Positions 57,175-64,000 of a stretch of 64,000 nt of DNA are shown here, piece after piece. The translations under genes were made by a program, and so were the position numbers. The stretch comes from Triatoma infestans. Taxonomy: Eukaryota > Arthropoda > Insecta > Hemiptera > Reduviidae. The first letter of the stretch is position 1. Every line of letters begins with the position of its first letter. The stretch is from NCBI GenBank assembly GCA_011037195.1, contig JAAEAF010000096.1, positions 186,001-250,000 on the forward strand, written 5' to 3'. The notes under the pieces are model-generated. The model worked only from the letters and a program-made list of their open reading frames with translations, did not search any database and had not been told where the DNA came from.

Positions 57175-58290
57175 AATTCTAATGTGAAACACTCACACGA
57201 CTTTCTCTTACTGCAGTTTACAAATTATAACTGACAAATTTTCTTCAAACTTATAATTATTACTAAATGTTTACAGTGCCTTCAATTTTATATCAACGGG
57301 AGAATCTAACCTTAATAAAATGACTTTTTGAGAAAAATATAACCTCCTTCCGTCCTTTCACCCCCCTCCTAGAACAAGGTTATAAAGTGATAGATCTATA
57401 TTCGCAGTTAGTGTACCAAATTTAATAAAATTCGATGGTGTTTTAATAGAGAAAACCGCGAAATACTGACTCCAAATATTGGCAGCATATTTAATTCTAA
57501 TTAATGGTATTTGGATACACAATTATATAATAAATTGAAATAGCACTTTAGAGGAATACATAACCCCATCCTCCCTCTGAAGTTCCCTTAAATGACTTTA
57601 CCTAGAGAAATGTTACAAATAAAAGTAGTAGCTCTTTGTATGTGCAGTTTACACAATTAGTTTAAAGAAAATCGTTGCAGCCGTTTTAGAGTAAATAGGA
57701 GAATACTAAAACATACTTTTCAGCAAAAACGCACTTTCGGTCACACGATTTCCTTGAAACTCGGAATTTTGACAACATATTTAATTCTAATTAATATTAT
57801 TTAGATGATAGAATTGTGGAATCAACTGAAATAGCACTTTAGAGGAAGACTAAAACCCTCCCCTTCCCCAAAAGTGCCATTAAATGAATTTTCCCGGAGA
57901 AATATTTCAAATAAAAGTTGTAGTTGATAATCCTGTTTAAACAACATCATTGGAGCCGTTTCGAGAACATCATAAACAAGTGAAAAAAAAAAAAAAAATT
58001 CAATAAAGTGGTATCCAGTTGATGGATTTTGCCGGAGAGCTTCGTTGTTGATGCAGCGGTAATATATTACGGCATAGCAAGTTTGAGTTTCCTGGCACTT
58101 TCGTTTCTGAGATATGCCGTTCACGCACACATATACAAACCATTTTCTAAAACAGACAACTATCAGATTTCTTACAGACAATTTTCTTTTTTAAACAACT
58201 CAGGGGACTTAAAAACCTGTATTTCCGGAGAACACTCATATTGGAAAATCTGGCAGGAGCGCCGTACTCTCTTACTAAATATTAAGAGAA
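57175..58290 (-). repeat. right-half repeat family, long reverse copy
   Basis: From TCTAATGTGAAACACTCAC (57177) through CACTTTCGGTCACACGATTT (57731) to CTCTCTTACTAAATATTAAG (58267). About three units of 300 bp are visible. 58291-58860 holds nothing recognised; a short 3' end lies at 58876-58910. Confidence 0.82.
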
Positions 58291-59089
58291 AGTAATATAT
58301 AAAAATAATGAATTATGTATTCTTCTACTTCAACATAATCTAGTTTTTATAAGTGGCCACAATGGCAGAAACGTTAAACTAGACTTTAAAAGAGGTCTGT
58401 GGTGAGTAGAAATAATTCATTTAAAAAAAACCTATGGCGCAAGTACCCATGAAGGACCAAGGCTTGCGAGATTACTATTTGTATTGAGGTAAGAATGCCG
58501 CTGTCCCTCGCCGCTTAGTTCAAGCCTTCGCTACCAATAATTCATCAAACCAGAACGTTTTTTAACAATTATAAAACAATCTACTAAGATTATTATCTCA
58601 GACAGAATATGGCTCAATCGCTCAAAGTAAACAATAAAATCATAAAACGGTGCCACACATTAGACAAGCTGAGTATTAGGATATCTTCTAAAAGAGGAAA
58701 TGATGAAATAAGGCAATACAATAAATAAAAGCAGAAGATTAAGGGGAATCCTAAATTCAAATCTCTGGCTAAGAGGATGATAAAAGCACCGAGAAAAGGA
58801 TCTTGGAAATAGTGTGACGCTCATCGTGAGGAGCTCATCAATAGGAGCTCATCGTGACAAATAGAAAATAAAAAAATCTGGTGTAAAACACTCACATGAC
58901 TTTCTCAGGGTTTTATTGTTAGTAGCGTGATTTATTGAAAAAAAACAGGAGAATCTTTTAGCTAACAAACTCCTATAATGATTTTAACAATCTGCTATCA
59001 GCTGTCTCCCTAAAAACAGAGTGAAGTAACAAAAATTTTTACTCACAAAATTTGACTTAAAAAAAAAACAAGATAAAAATTAAACAAGT

Positions 59090-62000
59090 CGACAACAAGG
59101 CACTTTTGACGGCTCTCTCAATGAAAACTTCTGACAGTTCGATCTTCTGAGCGGACGAACCTGAAGAACGAACATCATCACCACTGACAGACCTGACACA
59201 ACTTCATCCTGAAAACAGTAAGTACACTAACACTAATTAATAACACCAGCTAAAATGAGGCTAAAGCAGGCTACCACGGAAAATATCTCAGAAAAAGAAA
59301 ATCTTATTTATTTGAAAATGATGCATCAATCTCTCACCATGGTAACACCGTTGCTAAGCGTTATAAAATAAATCCAAATCCGATAGAAATAAAAAACAAA
59401 TTTTCAGTTCTCTCAACATTAACCGATGAAGCAGAAAATACCCACATTTGTGCACCTAAAATTAAAATTCCACCAATCTTTTTGTACGAAGTCTCAAACG
59501 ACCAAGCAATCACGCAGTACATCAAACAGTTCACGCAGTTGAACTCATGGCCAAATCAGATTTTCAAATAAAGCTGTGTAACAACAAAATAAAAATCCAA
59601 CCAACTACCTCAGAGAAGTTCAGAATAATATCCAAATTTTATTCCGACTCAGGGCTAAAGTATTTCACATTTGTTGAAAATGTGGATGGGTCCGCAATGC
59701 TGGATAACATCTGGTATTTTATCCGTCGTAGCATGCATATTGATTTTGTTCCTGACCGATTACGGATCTTCATCCATCGTCAGAGCAAATTCAGCAAGTT
59801 CGTGTAGAGAGTTCACATTTCAACTTAATGTTTCTGTTACATTCATACTTGTTGGTTTGTTCTGTGAGTATAACAGAAACATTAAGTTCAACGCCGAAGA
59901 CAAATTCAAAACACCAGGATACCAAGTGTATAGAGCAGACAGACTTGCTGACCACGCATCTGGTGGCGTAGCAATAGTAACAAAGAGCTCTATAAAACAT
60001 AATGTACTGCCCACCTTAAATCTGCAGATTCTAGAAGGTGTGGGCGTTTGCATTTATCCAACACGACTACCGCTACACATTCTATGCGCCCATCTAAAGC
60101 CAATCTGCAACTCAAATGCGAAGACCTACACCACATCTTCACTGCGAGTCCTTCACTTCTTCTAGGGGATCTAAATACTAAACATACAATCTGGGGTTGC
60201 AGAACGACAAACACCAACGGACGGAGACTTCTGGAATTTACAAGTGACCTTACCATACTAGTAAATGCACCTGACGAACCACCATTTTACCCAAGACAAC
60301 CAAACTGCTCTCCAGATACCCTAGACATCAGCCTCATTCCCTTACACCAGACTATCTTAGTAGAACTCGACTCAGACCATCTCCCCAAACTAAACAGCCT
60401 ACAGGAAAAATTCATCTCCCAAGGCTGATCGCAGTACCACTGGACTGGGGCACATTTAAATTCTGACTGGACGACAAGCTCAGAATTGACTTATATCTGA
60501 CAATACCCGAACAAATCGAGTTAGCAATCGGAAAACTTACAGAAACCAATGAATACATGATGCAACCTACCAAACGTAGGCCATGCTCACAGCGATTCCA
60601 GACCATGATCAACCAACCACATTCCAGGACACATGCTGCAGCTAATACACGAAAATAATAGGCACAGAAGAGTCTGGCAACATACCAGAAATCCAGAGCA
60701 CAAAACATTATATAATCGATTGACGAGACAGACCAAATAGGCTTTAGACCAACTGAGAATTGATAAATACAAGGAATATCTACAAACACATGCCCAACAG
60801 CACTGACCTCTGGAAAGCGACTAAACGCATCACCAAACAATATTCACCACTCCCCACCTTGACCAACGAGCCTCGACAACTGCATCTGACCACTCCAAAA
60901 GTGAAATGTTTGCAGACCACTTAGAAAACACCTTCCAGACGAAAAGAATGCCTAAGCCGCAAACTGAACTACTAGTCAACCAATTCTTATCTCGACCTCA
61001 CTATACCTCACTATACATATGTTCTATCACCCTAACTGGAGTTAAAACTGCAATCAAAAACTTACCCAACAGACGAACTCCCGGAGACGATTTAATCCCA
61101 AACTTAGTAATCAAAAACCTAACCGACAAAGACATAGCATACCTAACTAACTTATGTAACTGCTCCCTACGAATTGGGCACTTTCCTGTGTGTTGGAAAA
61201 GCGCGGCGGTGATAGTTTTCCATAAAGCCGGCAAACCAAAACACGATCCGTCCAACTATCAACCGATAAGCCTTCTCCCTTCGTTTTCTAAACTCTTTGA
61301 AAAACTTATACTCACCAGACTTACCGAACATCTTACCGAACACAGACTTACACCTCCCCACCAATTTGGATTGCAGAAATTCTATTTAACAACTCGACAA
61401 TTACAAAGAGTAATAGAACACATATTAACTGGATACGAACGAAAACAGTACTCGACGGTTGCTTCATTTGACGTCGCTTCGGCATTCGACACGACATTCT
61501 AAGCTACAAACTAGATTTAATCAAAACACCACCATATCTCCAAGCAATACTGACCTCATTTCTACAGGATAGAACATTTGAAGTATGCATATGTTTTGAA
61601 GTATACATAAACTCAGCTTTCAGTACTCGACGTAGAATCAAGGCCAGCGTTCTCCAGGGGTCTCTTCTTAGCCCCGTTCTATTTACCATTTACACTCACG
61701 ACATCCCTACTCTAACTACTTCTATACTTGCTACTTAGGCAGATGACACCCTACTACTCTCTAGACATCACAACCTCTCCATTGCAGTAAACAATCTGCA
61801 ACATTCTCTAAATAAAATAACAGACTGGTTTTACAAATGGAAACTGGACATTAACACACAAAAAACAGACAAAAATTTTTACCTTTCGCCGGACGCAAGC
61901 CGTTACTAATTTAAAGATCAACAGCACTGACATACAGTGGAAGAAAACGTACGAACCCTTAAAGTACCTTGGCCTACATCTGGACACGAGACTTATGTGG

Positions 62001-62460
62001 ACTCCTCATACAACTCTAAAGCTGCGGCAAGCTTATCAAACTCTCAGACAGCTCTATCCACTCATAAACAGACATACACCACTGAGACCACAATGTCTAG
62101 ACTTCTATGCACCTCTATACTTCGACCGCTACTAATGTACGTCTGTTCTGTATGGATAGTAACAAGACTGCTCTAAACAAACTACAGATCTTCCAAAACA
62201 AAATTCCAGCCTAAAGGCCCTGGGAGCACCGTGGTTTATACGGAAAGAACAGCTCTATAGGGAGCAACAATTGCCATTCTTGGAACAATTCATGGAAAGA
62301 TACACAAAAATGTTTGGACAACTTACCCAATACAGAAGCTGGGACAGACAACAGACTTGGACTGACAACAGCACAACGAAGACTGAAACCAAAACTGCCA
62401 CAAGATATACTTACCACAAAAAATATTGGGTATAATTGTGAACGTGCAATATTGTATTAT
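59090..62460 (+). mobile_element. Jockey-like LINE, decayed, with internal foldback insertion
   Basis: ORF1 remains are at 59254-59660 in several frames (PKIKIPPIFLYEVSND, then KIKIQPTTSEKFRIISKF). A foldback element (59681-59891) follows, then an ORF2 AP-endonuclease (59880-60430: KTPGYQVYRADRLADHASGG, LLLGDLNTKHTIWG, DSDHLP) and a linker. The reverse transcriptase starts about 60906 (IKNLPNRRTPGDDLIPN, YQPISLLPSFSKLFEKL, SVASFDVASAFD-like). The palm YADD reads stop-ADD because of a TAG at 61736-61738. The C-terminal part is at 61950-62200. Frameshifts are numerous. The 5' part of the endonuclease and the join from ORF1 are missing at the foldback insertion, so a deletion went with it or followed it. 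58910-59090 shows nothing. Confidence 0.85.
59681..59891. mobile_element. foldback element, copy D, partial, inside the LINE
   Basis: The left arm is complete (GATGGGTCCGCAATGCTGG, TTTTATCCGTCGTAGCATGC, TTCATCCATCGTCAGAGC, TTTCAACTTAATGTTTCTG). Of the right arm only the innermost AACAGAAACATTAAGTTC remains. LINE ORF1 lies on one side and the endonuclease on the other. Confidence 0.78.
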
Positions 62461-64000
62461 AATATGTATTGAATTATATTGTAAGGCAATAAGCTGCCAG
62501 AAAATGATTTTTCTTCTTCTTAACGATCTGCTATGAGATACTCGACTTTCATGTTCTTCAATTATTACAGTGCTATTAATTGACAAATTTAGGGCACGAG
62601 GTTTACCTGAATGTCTGGTGTGATTACATAGTACGACAGCGCCCTCCTTCAGCCCTCAGCTAAACTTATAATGGCAGTTCAACAGTAAGTCGAACTCACA
62701 CATTCACCAGGACATCCTAAAATAATTTTTTTTAAATAGCTTTCAAATCAAATTGAACAAGTTTATATCTATACAGTTGGCATTCCAAGTTTAAAGAAAA
62801 TCGTCGGAACTGTTTCCGAGCAAATTCCAGTCAGTAATATAACCTATCGGTATTTTGTAATGTACTAATCGATTATTATTGATAAATAGATTATTTGATT
62901 TTCATTATATTTGATTTCTAGCAATGTTTTTAACGAATCCCAATATGGGATAATTATTCCATTTTGAACTACCGAATTCGAATTTCTGATAAAGTAGTCA
63001 TTTCTATTTTTGTTTAATATTTCTATTATTATCTCCTAGCATTAGGGAACCAGCGGCTATCTTCAGCAGGTAAACTAAGGTTAAAATATTATTACCTCAC
63101 TAATAAATGAGGCCAATTAATTAATCTGTATATTTTTAATTATTTTAAATTCTTACCATGTTCTTTGACCCAAATGTTCGGCGGCACATATCTGCATTAT
63201 AGAAAATAAGAATAAGACAATCTAGCATCTGGTTATCTAGATTTCTTTACATAATAATCGCGCAGGTTAGCGCAGAACTGGTAGGTTGCATACTAGAAGA
63301 AGGTTATGCAACAGTCCACAGAAAGTTTTGCCGTGGTGTACCGCCTACGGTGAAATACACAAAGATAGACAAAAATCTCTTGTAAAAATAATGATCTCAT
63401 TAAATCCTATATTTAAAATTTTAATGATCTTTAATTTGTGGTATTATAAATTCTACATAATTGGATGGCTGTATTGTGGTAAGAAAGTGTTTCTTTGTAG
63501 CAGCTTATTCAAAAGATGGGGGGGGGGAGCATAATCCTTATATTGTCATTTTAAAGTAATTCTGTCAGACAAAATTTTGCTAGGCATATCAGATGACATC
63601 GGCTGAGTTTAAGTTTTTTTGCGTTATCTCTCTTAACTATACATTTACTATAGCATCAAAAATTTTCGAAATTAAGTTTTAAATTTGAAACACATGTTCT
63701 GAATTTGAAAATAAAAATCTCGTATGAAACACAACTCTCTCTTTACTTCGAATATTACAATTCTAGTTAATTATACTGGGGTTTAAGTGCAAAATACTAC
63801 CTGTATGTCTCAGTTCATTATATAACGCACCCTCTGTTAGATTGTAACAAAATGTTTTGAGTTAGATTAAATTAAGCCTCATTTATAGATATAACAGAAT
63901 TCAGAACCTCATTTAAATCAATATACTGGAAAAAAATTCCAAATAAAAGTGCTAGACTTAAGCATGTGCAGTTAGTATTCTAAAGTTAAAGGAAGTTGGA
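62461..64000. other. right-edge spacer with repeat-family fragments
   Basis: Short pieces of the right-half family lie at 62745-62830 (AAGTTTAAAGAAAATCGTCGG) and 63650-64000 (TTCGAAATTAAGTTTTAAAT, CGTATGAAACACAACTCTC, AATTCCAAATAAAAGTGC). A G run lies at 63518-63527. No gene is recognised. Confidence 0.5.

Overview
This is a 64 kb piece of an AT-rich animal genome, almost certainly an insect. Two genes encode RR-2 chitin-binding cuticle proteins, host genes are split by small GT-AG introns, and transposon debris fills the rest. The Ala/Gly/Pro-rich cuticle proteins ending in KYYH/KYYHH fit a hemipteroid insect, but that is inference. I assembled the gene models by hand from splice signals, reading phase and family similarity. 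For the kinase and the zinc-finger gene the exon lengths sum to whole codon numbers.

All five host genes lie on the minus strand in the left 36.5 kb. (1) 101-7344 is MUS81, a structure-selective DNA endonuclease subunit; eleven coding exons are inside and the C-terminal exons lie beyond the left edge. (2) 10143-17668 is a complete twelve-exon MOK-type protein kinase. (3) 18818-20471 is a two-exon RR-2 cuticle protein. (4) 23009-26955 is a four-exon C2H2 zinc-finger protein of Snail/Scratch type with a SNAG-like N-terminus. (5) 35742-36422 is a second RR-2 cuticle protein with a TATA/Inr promoter. The genes do not form an operon or pathway; only the two cuticle genes are related, sharing a stretch of near-identical DNA.

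Introns and spacers hold a broken Penelope-like element (13.07-14.86 kb, inside the kinase gene), a family of about 350 bp foldback elements (four copies), two further large palindromes (4275-4786 and 30941-31323), five copies of a tRNA-derived SINE, and several LINE relics. From 36.5 kb to the right edge I find no host gene. That region is mostly an unclassified, internally repetitive family in both orientations, interrupted by SINEs, a fragment of LINE ORF1 (42.37-42.96 kb) and a decayed Jockey-like LINE (about 59.1-62.5 kb) that itself carries a foldback element.

The most unusual material is: the unclassified family, whose units carry a recurring CCGGAAGT motif and paired AGTAAGAGRAAGT ends; the foldback family; three small stem-loops resembling the hammerhead-ribozyme ends of Penelope-like elements; and the large palindrome in the MUS81 intron that carries two of these motifs in inverted orientation.
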